Below are positions 16,231 through 25,115 of a stretch of 33,676 nucleotides of DNA, piece by piece. The DNA lies in assembly GCA_016928075.1 (NCBI GenBank), contig JAFGLJ010000039.1, positions 1 through 33,676 on the forward strand, given 5' to 3'. The stretch comes from Bacteroidales bacterium. GTDB taxonomy: Bacteria > Bacteroidota > Bacteroidia > Bacteroidales > VadinHA17. Made by a program: the position numbers and the translations under genes. How positions within the stretch are numbered: position 1 is the stretch's first letter; every line of letters begins with the position of its first letter. Under the pieces are notes generated by a model that saw only the letters and a program-made list of their open reading frames with translations, was not told where the DNA came from and ran no database searches.

Positions 16231-17164
16231 TATTACCGATCCATGGTTTAACCTGGCGGCTGAGGAATACATGTTCAGGAATTTCACAGGTGATATTTTC
16301 ATGTCATATACAAACAGCAGATCAGTGATAATAGGAAAGCATCAGAACCCTGCAGAGGAAGTTAATGCAATGTGCCTCAGAGAAAAAAACATACCAATGA
16401 TAAGGAGAATTTCAGGTGGAGGGGCAGTATACCATGATGAGGGAAACCTCAATTATACCTTTATCAGGAATACTGCTGACGGAAAGCAGATAGACTTTTC
16501 TGAATGCACCCTGCCAATCATATCATTCCTGCGGGAACATGGGATAAATGCTTATCAGGGAGAGAAAAATGAGATCAGGACTGATGGAATGAAAATATCC
16601 GGTAATGCAGAGCATGTATTTAAAAACAGGGTTTTGCATCATGGCACCATATTGTTTTCAGCCAACCTTGGGCTTATGTCAATGTGCCTGGGGAAAGCCA
16701 ATGCGATTATTACCAGCAGGGCAGTAAAGTCAAACCGTACCAATGTGTGCAATCTGCGGGGAAGGATGCCGGGCATAAAAGGGATAACGGATCTGAAAAA
16801 GCAACTCCTGGAATATATTTCGCACGACAATCCGGATTCTGAATCCTATATATTCAGCCGCACCGATATTGAAAACATCACAAAGATCAAAAAGGAAAAA
16901 TTCACATCCTGGGAATGGAACTATGCCTGGGGGCCGGAATATACTTTCTCAAAGGAATTCAGTATAGAAGGGAAACCGTCTGAGATTGGATTGAAGGTAT
17001 CAAAAGGTGTAATCAATGAATGCAAATTTTCCGGGCCAGCCCATTGGAAGAAGGTTGAAGCCATATTACCGGGCATAAGGCATACTTATGATGATATTGC
17101 CCGGGTAATGAAAGATAACAGCTTAACATCAGATGTTGACCTGATTTATAATTTCATAATGTAG
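16211..17164 (+). CDS. lplA: Lipoate-protein ligase LplA
   Basis: It activates free lipoate (or octanoate) with ATP and attaches it to lipoyl-domain lysines, the salvage route. Core motifs are RRISGGGAVYHDEGNLNYTF (about residues 60-80), the active-site Lys in DGMKISGNA, and HHGTILFSANL. The C-terminal accessory domain (FTSWEWNYAWGPEYTFSKEF) is present. From the ATG at 16211 it is 317 residues and begins MLIIDNNITDPWFNLAAEEY, as the family does. An in-frame ATG at 16160 would add 17 residues overlapping PAP2 and is rejected. It overlaps the PAP2 gene by 20 bp. With LipA/LipB also in the window, both lipoylation routes are encoded within 11 kb. Confidence 0.93.
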   Translation: MLIIDNNITDPWFNLAAEEYMFRNFTGDIFMSYTNSRSVIIGKHQNPAEEVNAMCLREKNIPMIRRISGGGAVYHDEGNLNYTFIRNTADGKQIDFSECTLPIISFLREHGINAYQGEKNEIRTDGMKISGNAEHVFKNRVLHHGTILFSANLGLMSMCLGKANAIITSRAVKSNRTNVCNLRGRMPGIKGITDLKKQLLEYISHDNPDSESYIFSRTDIENITKIKKEKFTSWEWNYAWGPEYTFSKEFSIEGKPSEIGLKVSKGVINECKFSGPAHWKKVEAILPGIRHTYDDIARVMKDNSLTSDVDLIYNFIM

Positions 17165-17169
17165 TCAGT

Positions 17170-17913
17170 ATGGATCTTATAAAATCATTATTTACCTGGA
17201 TTTTCAGTGTGCTGTTCATATTGCTTATGTTCCCGTTGGGAGTAATTATATGGCTTGTGACAGCGCCCTTTGGTGCAGGAAGCGTCCTTGTCCATCGCTG
17301 GCTGTCATTCCAGGGAAGGGTGCTGATCAGGGTAAGTCCGCTCTGGAAGCTTCATGTTACAGGAAGTGAGAATTATGTGCACGGGGAAACTTATGTAATG
17401 ATATCCAATCACCAGTCGCTGCTCGACATTCCAGTGGTGGAGTCTCTGAAAATGGACTACAGGTGGGTGTCAAAGGTTGAGATTTTTCGTGTTCCGCTGC
17501 TGGGTCAGTCGATGCACCTGGCAGGCTATATATCACTTAAACGGGGTGATAAAGAAAGTGTTATTAAGATGATGGAGAAGTCGGAGAAGCTGTTAAGAAA
17601 AGGCGAGTCATTATTCATCTTTCCGGAAGGAACAAGGTCACCTGACTGTGAGATAAAGAAATTCAAAAGCGGGGCTTTCAGGCTTGCGCTTGAAACAAAT
17701 ACACCTATACTCCCGGTTATTATTGACGGAACAGGAGCAGTATTACCAAAGAAAGGATTTATTTTCAGCTCGGGACATAAACTGAAAATGAAAATCCTGA
17801 AACCAGTTTACCCTACTGAATTCGTGAGTGATGACCCTGATGAGCTGGCATCAGAATTTCAAGCAAAAATGCATAAAGCCCTTAAAGATTTAAGGCAGGA
17901 AGAAAGAGAATAA
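17170..17913 (+). CDS. plsC: 1-acyl-sn-glycerol-3-phosphate acyltransferase (PlsC family)
   Basis: It acylates lysophosphatidic acid to phosphatidic acid, the second acylation of phospholipid synthesis. An N-terminal hydrophobic helix (FSVLFILLMFPLGVIIWLV) anchors it to the membrane. The catalytic NHQSLLD (H-x4-D) lies near residues 80-86, with the substrate-binding FPEGTRSPD near 157-165. The 247 residues are typical. It sits 5 bp after lplA and 7 bp before the MutS-like gene. Other lysophospholipid acyltransferases share these motifs, so the exact acceptor is inferred. Confidence 0.88.
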   Translation: MDLIKSLFTWIFSVLFILLMFPLGVIIWLVTAPFGAGSVLVHRWLSFQGRVLIRVSPLWKLHVTGSENYVHGETYVMISNHQSLLDIPVVESLKMDYRWVSKVEIFRVPLLGQSMHLAGYISLKRGDKESVIKMMEKSEKLLRKGESLFIFPEGTRSPDCEIKKFKSGAFRLALETNTPILPVIIDGTGAVLPKKGFIFSSGHKLKMKILKPVYPTEFVSDDPDELASEFQAKMHKALKDLRQEERE

Positions 17914-17920
17914 AGCAAAC

Positions 17921-19711
17921 ATGAAAAATAAAAAAAGTATCTACACAGATAATGTAAAAAAGTACAGGAGTCTTCTGGACAGGACCGGCAAAAAACTGCT
18001 TTACCTCTCTCTTCTAAGGCTGTTGGATTTTATTTCAGGGGTAATACTCCTTGTACTATTGTGGAAAATAAGCCAGCTGGCAGCAATAGGAGTTTTTGTG
18101 GCAGCTATCATTATTTTCATTGTCCTGCTTAAGAAATACTCCGATCTGAGTTTCAAAAAGTCATTTTACGAAAACCTTTTGCTGATAAACGAGAAGGAGA
18201 TAAAAGGTTTAAATGATGACCATAGTTGCTTCGATGGAGGAGATGAATATACTGACCTCCATCATGATTTTTCACATGATATTGATCTTTTCGGGAGGGA
18301 TTCACTATTCCAGTACCTGAACAGGACCTGCACGGGCAGGGGTAAAAAAATACTGGCCGAATGGTTGATGGCACCATACAAATTGTGCAGCCAGATAGGT
18401 GGAAGACAGGAAGCCATAAGAGAACTTGCAGGGATGCTGCAATGGAGACACGAGTTTAATGCTTATGGAATGATGGGCATAACTGATGAGCCTACCATAA
18501 CCGATTTTACTTCATGGCTTAAAGAAAAACCAGGTTACCTGAATAACAGAACTTACAATGTACTCCGTTTCCTGATGCCCGCTATTACATTGTGCCTCTT
18601 TGTTTTAACAGTTACATGCATTTTACATTACTCCATATTAATACTTTTCTTCCTTATTAACCTGGGTATCATTTCAATAAACCTGAAGGAGATAAATAAC
18701 ATCCATGCAAGGGTTACAAGGAAACACAGCATGTTCAAAACCCTGAGCAACCTTATAATGCATTTTGAAGATCAAAAATTCAGTTCAGGATTTATTAATG
18801 ATCTGAAAAAAGTTTTATCTGCGGACGATAAATCTGCTTCTCAAAGTATTGTGAGGCTTTCGAAGATATTACAGGCATTTGACAGCAGGTTGAACATGCT
18901 GATGGCAGTGCCTTTAAATGGTTTCCTGTTATGGGACATTCAGTGCATCAACCGGCTGGAGCTATGGAAAAAATCAGTAAGTGATCTCCTGCCACAATGG
19001 TTTCATAATCTTGGCCAGGCCGATGCTCTCTGCAGCATGGCCAATTTTGCCTGTAATAATACAAATTATTGTCACCCTGTGGTTTCTGAAGGGAATGAAT
19101 ACCTGTCCTCCATTAAGCTTGGTCACCCGCTCATCCCGGAGAAAACGAGGGTTTGCAATGATTTTACAATCAGCCGGAAAGGTGAAATAAATATTATTAC
19201 AGGTGCTAATATGGCAGGAAAGAGCACCTTTTTACGCACTGTGGCCGTTAATCTGGTTCTTGCAATGACAGGGGCGCCGGTATGTGCCTATGATTTTACC
19301 TTTACCCCATGCAATGTTTACTCAAGCATGAGAACAACAGACTCACTCTCAGACAGTGAGTCATATTTTTATGCCGAGCTAAAGAGACTGAGAGCACTGA
19401 AAGAGAGGCTGGAAAATAATGAAAACATATTTTTCCTGCTGGATGAAATACTGAAAGGCACAAATTCAGAAGATAAGAGCAGAGGTTCACAGATGTTTAT
19501 TGAGAAAATAATTAAATATGATGCCACGGGAATAGTTGCAACCCATGATATCCTGCTCGGGAAGCTTGGGAATCGTCATAATAGTATCAGGAACAGGTGT
19601 TTTGAAATTGAAATTGAAGGGGATGAAGTAAAATTTGACTATATACTCAGGGATGGTATGACCACAAAAATGAATGCAGCTATCCTCATGACGCAAATGG
19701 GCATTATTTAG
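17921..19711 (+). CDS. Membrane-embedded MutS-family ATPase
   Basis: The C-terminal half is a MutS ATPase domain: Walker A TGANMAGKSTFLRT (about residues 427-440), SSMRTTDSLSDSESYFYAE near 468-486, Walker B FFLLDEILKGTNSEDKSRG (about 504-522) and ATHD near 540-543. The helical core/clamp region precedes it. There is no N-terminal mismatch-recognition domain and no Smr domain, so it is neither MutS1 nor MutS2. Two pairs of hydrophobic helices (about 32-70 and 216-253) suggest membrane insertion. Membrane-type MutS homologues are known as annotations in Bacteroidota but have no assigned function that I know of. It is the last gene of the hpt-to-MutS run; parE downstream has its own promoter. 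Confidence 0.85.
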   Translation: MKNKKSIYTDNVKKYRSLLDRTGKKLLYLSLLRLLDFISGVILLVLLWKISQLAAIGVFVAAIIIFIVLLKKYSDLSFKKSFYENLLLINEKEIKGLNDDHSCFDGGDEYTDLHHDFSHDIDLFGRDSLFQYLNRTCTGRGKKILAEWLMAPYKLCSQIGGRQEAIRELAGMLQWRHEFNAYGMMGITDEPTITDFTSWLKEKPGYLNNRTYNVLRFLMPAITLCLFVLTVTCILHYSILILFFLINLGIISINLKEINNIHARVTRKHSMFKTLSNLIMHFEDQKFSSGFINDLKKVLSADDKSASQSIVRLSKILQAFDSRLNMLMAVPLNGFLLWDIQCINRLELWKKSVSDLLPQWFHNLGQADALCSMANFACNNTNYCHPVVSEGNEYLSSIKLGHPLIPEKTRVCNDFTISRKGEINIITGANMAGKSTFLRTVAVNLVLAMTGAPVCAYDFTFTPCNVYSSMRTTDSLSDSESYFYAELKRLRALKERLENNENIFFLLDEILKGTNSEDKSRGSQMFIEKIIKYDATGIVATHDILLGKLGNRHNSIRNRCFEIEIEGDEVKFDYILRDGMTTKMNAAILMTQMGII

Positions 19712-19847
19712 TTACTTCCTGCACCTTTTTTTAAACATTTACCGGTTTTTGTAACATTCAGGTGTACAGCCTTTAAGGCCAGTTTACAGGTATTCTTATA
19801 CATGCAGAGCCGTTTTCAGCTTGTTTTATTGTTGAAAAATCGCTTAC

Positions 19848-19863
19848 AAAGCAGGCCTGCTTT
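19848..19863. promoter_or_regulatory. 16-bp perfect palindrome in the parE promoter
   Basis: AAAGCAGGCCTGCTTT is perfectly palindromic and ends 4 bp before the parE -7 box, inside the -7/-33 spacer. That is a classic operator position. It could also form a short hairpin followed by T residues at the end of the upstream operon. The rest of the 19712-19892 gap has a minor inverted repeat GCCTT-T-AAGGC (19769-19779) and no visible gene. Confidence 0.5.
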
Positions 19864-19867
19864 TGAT

Positions 19868-19875
19868 TATATTTG
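19868..19875 (+). promoter_or_regulatory. Bacteroidota -7 box of parE
   Basis: TATATTTG matches TAnnTTTG exactly and ends 17 bp before the parE ATG, predicting a leader of roughly 10 nt. No good -33 TTTG is seen at 19 nt spacing. Confidence 0.55.
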
Positions 19876-19892
19876 CGCAAAATCTGTTATAG

Positions 19893-21755
19893 ATGGTAGC
19901 TAATTATTCGGAAGAGCATATTAAGACTCTTGAATGGAGGGAACATATACGGCTGAGGCCGGGTATGTACATAGGTAAACTTGGTGATGGTTCATCACAG
20001 GATGATGGCATATATGTTCTGCTTAAGGAAGTGACAGATAATTCCATTGATGAGTTCATGATGGGCAATGGTAAAAAGATAGACATTAACATTATCGATC
20101 ATGAAGTATCAGTAAGGGATTATGGCAGGGGTATACCTCTGGGAAAGCTTCTTGACGTGGCCTCAAAAATGAATACGGGAGCCAAGTATGATTCAAAAGC
20201 GTTCAAAAAATCAGTGGGTCTTAACGGGGTAGGAATTAAAGCGGTTAATGCCCTTTCAAGTAAGTTTCTGGTAAGGTCAGTGAGGGATGGAAAAGCAAGA
20301 GAGGTCGAATTCGAAAAAGGGAATCTGGTCAGAGAAACCGAAATATTCAATTCGGATGAACCCAATGGTGTCCTGACAAGCTTTATACCGGATGAAGAGA
20401 TGTTCGGTAATTACCATTATATTTCGGAGAATATTGAGGCCATGATAAGAAATTACGTATACCTCAACGTAGGTCTCATCATAAACTTCAATGGAGAAAA
20501 ATTCCAGTCTAAGAACGGACTTCTTGACCTTCTGAATGAGAATATGTCGAGGGAAGGGCTCTATCCTATTATACACCTTAAGGGAGAGGATATTGAGATT
20601 GCTTTTACCCATGGTAACCAGTACGGGGAGGACTACTACAGTTTTGTAAATGGCCAGCATACAACACAGGGAGGTACTCACCTTTCAACATTCAGGGAGT
20701 CGCTGGTAAAGGTGATAAGGGATTTTTTCAGGAAGGATTTTGATCCATCAGACATCAGGTCATCCATAATAGCAGCTTTAAGCATAAAGGTTGAAGAACC
20801 TATATTCGAATCGCAGACCAAAACAAAGCTGGGCTCAAAAAATATGGCACCCGGGGGGCCATCGGTAAGGAATTTTATCGGTGAGTTTATCAAAAAAACA
20901 ATTGACGACTACCTGCATAAAAACCCGGAAGTAGCACATGCTATGCTTAATAAGATTCTTGAATCAGAAAAAGAGCGAAAGGCAATTTCTTCTATAAAGA
21001 AGCTTGCCAGGGAAAGGTCAAAAAAGGCAAGCCTTCATAATAAGAAGTTGAGAGATTGCCGGATACATTATGACTCCAACCATAATCACCGCCTTAACTC
21101 AACAATATTTATTACGGAAGGTGATTCAGCCAGCGGTTCAATAACAAAGTCAAGAAATGTTGAGACCCAGGCTGTATTCAGCCTCAGGGGTAAACCTCTG
21201 AATACTTACGGCCTGACAAAGAAGATAGTATACGAAAATGAAGAGTTTAACCTGCTTCAGGCTGCTCTGAACATTGAGGACGGGATAGACAATCTAAGGT
21301 ATAATAATGTTGTTATAGCAACAGATGCCGATGTAGACGGGATGCATATAAGACTGTTGCTGCTCACATTCTTCCTGCAGTTCTTTCCGGACCTTATAAG
21401 AAAAGGGCATCTTTATATTCTCCAGACCCCCCTGTGGCGTATCAGGAACAAAAAAGAAACGAGGTATATCTATACCGAGCAAGAAAAGGGAAAAGCACTT
21501 AATGAACTTGGTGCCAATCCCGAGATAACAAGATTTAAAGGGCTGGGGGAAATATCGCCTGAAGAATTCAAGCATTTTATCGGTAAGAATATGAGGCTTG
21601 AACCTGTGAGGTTAAAACGTAATGACTCAGTAAAGGATTTCCTTGATTTTTATATGGGTAAAAACACACCCGACAGGCAGGAATTTATTATAGAAAACCT
21701 CAGGTTTGAAGACGACCTGGTGGAAGAAGAAGTACAACTGCTTGAAGACAGATAA
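19893..21755 (+). CDS. parE: DNA topoisomerase IV subunit B (ParE)
   Basis: It is the ATPase/TOPRIM subunit of a type IIA topoisomerase that decatenates chromosomes with ParC. GHKL ATPase motifs are [11 protein letters not shown] (catalytic Glu near 46), [10 protein letters not shown] near 75-84 and [15 protein letters not shown] near 108-122. The transducer motif TQGGTHLS follows, then TOPRIM motifs TEGDSASGS (Glu409) and [13 protein letters not shown] near 478-490. The 620 residues and the adjoining parC (26 bp downstream) favour ParE over GyrB, but distinguishing the two by eye relies on the partner gene. Confidence 0.9.
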   Translation: MVANYSEEHIKTLEWREHIRLRPGMYIGKLGDGSSQDDGIYVLLKEVTDNSIDEFMMGNGKKIDINIIDHEVSVRDYGRGIPLGKLLDVASKMNTGAKYDSKAFKKSVGLNGVGIKAVNALSSKFLVRSVRDGKAREVEFEKGNLVRETEIFNSDEPNGVLTSFIPDEEMFGNYHYISENIEAMIRNYVYLNVGLIINFNGEKFQSKNGLLDLLNENMSREGLYPIIHLKGEDIEIAFTHGNQYGEDYYSFVNGQHTTQGGTHLSTFRESLVKVIRDFFRKDFDPSDIRSSIIAALSIKVEEPIFESQTKTKLGSKNMAPGGPSVRNFIGEFIKKTIDDYLHKNPEVAHAMLNKILESEKERKAISSIKKLARERSKKASLHNKKLRDCRIHYDSNHNHRLNSTIFITEGDSASGSITKSRNVETQAVFSLRGKPLNTYGLTKKIVYENEEFNLLQAALNIEDGIDNLRYNNVVIATDADVDGMHIRLLLLTFFLQFFPDLIRKGHLYILQTPLWRIRNKKETRYIYTEQEKGKALNELGANPEITRFKGLGEISPEEFKHFIGKNMRLEPVRLKRNDSVKDFLDFYMGKNTPDRQEFIIENLRFEDDLVEEEVQLLEDR

Positions 21756-21781
21756 TTTTTGATGGTAAAGATTCATGTGCA

Positions 21782-24412
21782 ATGAGCAAAGATACTCCGG
21801 AGAAGGGTAGAAAAGATATTGATTATAATAAGGATACAGGAGCAGATAGCAAATCAGCAGAAGAGTTGCAGAAAGTCACAGCCCTGTCTGGTATGTATGA
21901 AAACTGGTTTCTGGATTATGCATCATATGTAATCCTTGAAAGGGCTGTACCACATGTTACTGATGGACTGAAGCCCGTACAGAGGCGTATACTTCATTCT
22001 ATGAAGAGGATGGATGACGGCAGGTTTAATAAGGTGGCCAATATCATAGGTCATACAATGCAGTTCCATCCACATGGTGACGCTTCAATAGGAGATGCAC
22101 TGGTTCAGCTCGGGCAAAAAAACCTGCTGATAGAAACTCAGGGTAACTGGGGTAATGTGCTTACAGGTGACGGGGCTGCCGCGCCGCGATACATTGAGGC
22201 CAGATTGTCAAAATTTGCGCTCGATGTGGTCTTTAATCCAAAAACAACCGAATGGAAACAGTCATATGACGGAAGGAATAAAGAGCCTGTTACCTTACCG
22301 GTAAAATTTCCACTTTTACTGGTACAGGGAGTCGAAGGTATTGCAGTGGGGCTGGCCTCAAAAATCCTTCCCCATAATTTTATTGAGATCGTCGATGCTG
22401 CTATCCTGTACCTTCAGGACAAGGAATTTGAGTTATTCCCCGACTTTCCTACCGGAGGGATGATAGATGTGTCAAAGTATAATGATGGCCTGAGGGGAGG
22501 TAATATTAAAGTAAGGGCAAAAATTGAGAAAACTGACAAAAAGACACTTACGATTACCGAGGTACCTTATTCAAGAACCACGGGCAGCCTGATCGACACA
22601 ATAATAAAAGCAAATGAAAAGGGTCAGATTAAAATAAGGAAGATAGATGATAATACCGCTGAAAATGTGGAAATACTAATCCACCTGGCAGGAGGCGTAT
22701 CACCCGATAAAACCATTGATGCACTTTATGCCTTTACCGACTGTGAAATATCAATATCACCCAATGCCTGTGTAATCTTTAATAATAAACCTGAATTTAT
22801 TGGTGTAAGTGATATACTCATACGTACGGTAGACAATACGGTAAGCCTGCTGAAAAAGGAACTGGAGATCAGGAAGCATGAGCTTGAAGAAGAATGGCAC
22901 ATGTCATCGCTCGAGAAAATATTCATCGAAGAAAGAATCTACCGTGACATTGAAGAATGTGAAACATGGGAAGCGGTGATTGAAGCCATTGATAAAGGAC
23001 TTGATCCTTTCAAACCAAAGCTCAACAGGGAAGTGACCAGGGAGGATATTATAAGACTTACGGAGATAAAGATCAAAAGAATATCTAAATACGATGTAAG
23101 AAAAGCAGACACGCATATTAAAGAGCTTGAAAGCGAGCTTGATGAGGTAATGAACCACCTTGCCAATATAATACCGTATACTATTAATTATTTCAGGCAG
23201 ATAAAGAAAAAATACAGCAAGGGAAAGGAAAGAAAAACTGAAATAAAAAGCTTTGATCAGATAGAGGCCACAAAAGTGGCTGCCAACAACGCCAAGCTCT
23301 ACTATAATAAAGCAGAAGGCTTTATCGGCACATCACTTAAGAAGGATGAATATGTATGTGATTGTTCTGATATTGACGATATAATAGTATTCCTTAAAGA
23401 TGGTACATACCTTGTAACCAAGGTCTCCGAAAAACAATTTGTAGGTAAAGATATTATATATGCCGGTGTATTCAGACGTAATGATCAGCGTACAATATAT
23501 AATATCGTTTACCAGGATGGGAAGAAAGGTAATGTTATGGTGAAGAGATGTGCGATAACTTCTGTAACGCGTGACAGGGAGTATGATATTACCAGGGGTA
23601 CAGATGATTCCAGGGTATTGTATTTCAGTGCCAATCCAAATGGTGAAGCCGAGGTTATAAAAGTGTACCACCGTCCACGCCCAAGGCTGAAAAAGCTTAC
23701 TTTGGAATTCGATTTCAGCGAACTGGCTATCAAGGGCCAGTCGTCAATGGGCAATATCCTCACAAAACATGCCGTTCAAAAGATAAGCCTGAAAGAAAAA
23801 GGTGTGTCCACCCTCGGGGGAAGAAAGATATGGTTTGACGATACCGTTTCACGTCTTAATGCTGACTCACGGGGTAAGTACCTTGGAGAATTCAGTGCCA
23901 ATGACAAGATAATGGTGTTAACAAAGGATGGCATGGCGCGACTTACGAACTTTGACCTGTCAAATCATTTTGAGGATAATATTCTTATTATTGAAAAATA
24001 CAGGCCTGGTGTCGTGTATTCTGCTGTATACTGGGATGCCGAAGTTGAATATTACTATGTTAAAAGGTTTAAGATTGAAGAAACGGAAAAACCTCTTTGT
24101 TTTATAAGTGAACATCCTGATTCAAGGTTAATAAGCCTGACGGAAGTCGAATATCCCCGCTTTGAAATTGAATTCGGTGGTAAGCATAAAGGCAGGGATA
24201 ATGAGATAATAGAGGTAGCTGAATTTATTGGGGTGAAAAGTTACAGGGCAAAAGGCAAACGCCTGACAAACTACAATGTTGAAAATATTAAAGAGATTGA
24301 ACCTGTTGTACTCAAAGAATCGGATCAGATGAAGAATCAGGAAAAGGAAGAAGATAAGCCGCCGCAATATGAGGACCGAAAGGATGATGCCCAGATGACT
24401 CTCGAGCTTTAG
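21782..24412 (+). CDS. parC: DNA topoisomerase IV subunit A (ParC)
   Basis: It is the DNA-cleaving subunit paired with ParE. The breakage-reunion domain shows YASYVILERAVPHVTDGLKP, QRRILHSM, the quinolone-region block HPHGDASIGDALVQLGQ, and the catalytic Tyr137 in APRYIEARLS. VEGIAVGLASKILPHN and the coiled-coil gate region follow. The C-terminal domain (about 500-840) is a beta-pinwheel type without a recognisable GyrA box (QRRGGKG), which supports topoisomerase IV. The last about 35 residues are charged and low-complexity. The 876 residues fit Bacteroidota ParC. aroK starts 40 bp downstream. Confidence 0.92.
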   Translation: MSKDTPEKGRKDIDYNKDTGADSKSAEELQKVTALSGMYENWFLDYASYVILERAVPHVTDGLKPVQRRILHSMKRMDDGRFNKVANIIGHTMQFHPHGDASIGDALVQLGQKNLLIETQGNWGNVLTGDGAAAPRYIEARLSKFALDVVFNPKTTEWKQSYDGRNKEPVTLPVKFPLLLVQGVEGIAVGLASKILPHNFIEIVDAAILYLQDKEFELFPDFPTGGMIDVSKYNDGLRGGNIKVRAKIEKTDKKTLTITEVPYSRTTGSLIDTIIKANEKGQIKIRKIDDNTAENVEILIHLAGGVSPDKTIDALYAFTDCEISISPNACVIFNNKPEFIGVSDILIRTVDNTVSLLKKELEIRKHELEEEWHMSSLEKIFIEERIYRDIEECETWEAVIEAIDKGLDPFKPKLNREVTREDIIRLTEIKIKRISKYDVRKADTHIKELESELDEVMNHLANIIPYTINYFRQIKKKYSKGKERKTEIKSFDQIEATKVAANNAKLYYNKAEGFIGTSLKKDEYVCDCSDIDDIIVFLKDGTYLVTKVSEKQFVGKDIIYAGVFRRNDQRTIYNIVYQDGKKGNVMVKRCAITSVTRDREYDITRGTDDSRVLYFSANPNGEAEVIKVYHRPRPRLKKLTLEFDFSELAIKGQSSMGNILTKHAVQKISLKEKGVSTLGGRKIWFDDTVSRLNADSRGKYLGEFSANDKIMVLTKDGMARLTNFDLSNHFEDNILIIEKYRPGVVYSAVYWDAEVEYYYVKRFKIEETEKPLCFISEHPDSRLISLTEVEYPRFEIEFGGKHKGRDNEIIEVAEFIGVKSYRAKGKRLTNYNVENIKEIEPVVLKESDQMKNQEKEEDKPPQYEDRKDDAQMTLEL

Positions 24413-24452
24413 TTGCCGGTTATTAATCGCATAAAGAAATAAAAACCTTGAT

Positions 24453-24971
24453 ATGATAATATACCTGATTGGTTTTATGGGTTCAGGTAAATCGACCTTT
24501 GGAAAAAGAATGGCTTCGCGGTCAGGATGGAATTTCGAAGACCTGGATACATTAATAGCAAATATAGAGGGAAAGACCGTCAGGGATATATTTAAAGAAT
24601 CAGGAGAAGAATATTTCAGGGAGATAGAGGCGAAGGTCCTGAGAAATATTCCTGCAGGAGATAATATTGTCATTGCCTGTGGCGGGGGAACACCCTGCCA
24701 TAAAGGCAATATGGAATTCATGAATCAGGCTGGCGTAACCGTATACCTTAAACTTGATGTTGCAACACTCGCACATCGGCTCAAAAATACTCGAAAAGTA
24801 CGTCCCCTCCTGGAAGGAATGGAACAGGAAGAGATGGAAGAATATATTAAAACCACACTTACTCAAAGAGAAGAATGTTATAATAAGGCACAACTGATTA
24901 TTGATGGTCTGAAAGCTGACCCCGGTAAGCTGATGGATATTGTCCTGTTTCGACCGCCCTATAATAAGTAA
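24453..24971 (+). CDS. aroK: Shikimate kinase AroK
   Basis: It phosphorylates shikimate at the 3-hydroxyl in the aromatic amino-acid pathway. Walker A GFMGSGKSTFGKR is at about residues 8-20, the shikimate-binding DLDTLIA near 32-38, YFREIEAKVL near 56-65, the glycine-rich ACGGGTP near 77-83, the lid VRPLLEG near 118-124, and the adenine-loop QREECYNKA near 140-148. The 172 residues are typical. It is the last gene of the parE-parC-aroK run. Confidence 0.95.
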   Translation: MIIYLIGFMGSGKSTFGKRMASRSGWNFEDLDTLIANIEGKTVRDIFKESGEEYFREIEAKVLRNIPAGDNIVIACGGGTPCHKGNMEFMNQAGVTVYLKLDVATLAHRLKNTRKVRPLLEGMEQEEMEEYIKTTLTQREECYNKAQLIIDGLKADPGKLMDIVLFRPPYNK

Positions 24972-25073
24972 AAGACTCAATAACAATGAATTTGTAACAG
25001 GAAGGGTTTGTAACAAATAAGTAATGAGCGACGTATTAATACTTATATTATCCTTTGTGCTCTTGAATTAATC

Positions 25074-25104
25074 TTTGTTCATGAAAGAGTGTTCGGATTA
25101 TTTG
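25074..25104 (+). promoter_or_regulatory. Bacteroidota-type promoter of the NTT-HEAT/nSTAND unit
   Basis: A TTTG -33 box (25074-25077) lies exactly 19 bp upstream of ATTATTTG (25097-25104), which matches the TTTG half of the -7 consensus but has AT instead of TA. The predicted start is a few bases before the ATG at 25116. Confidence 0.5.
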
Positions 25105-25115
25105 CCTAAATTCGT

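Noticed and set aside
19893..24412. gyrB-gyrA instead of parE-parC
   Set aside because: The A subunit shows no GyrA box (QRRGGKG) and the pair is adjacent, as is usual for topoisomerase IV in this phylum; a profile search would settle it.
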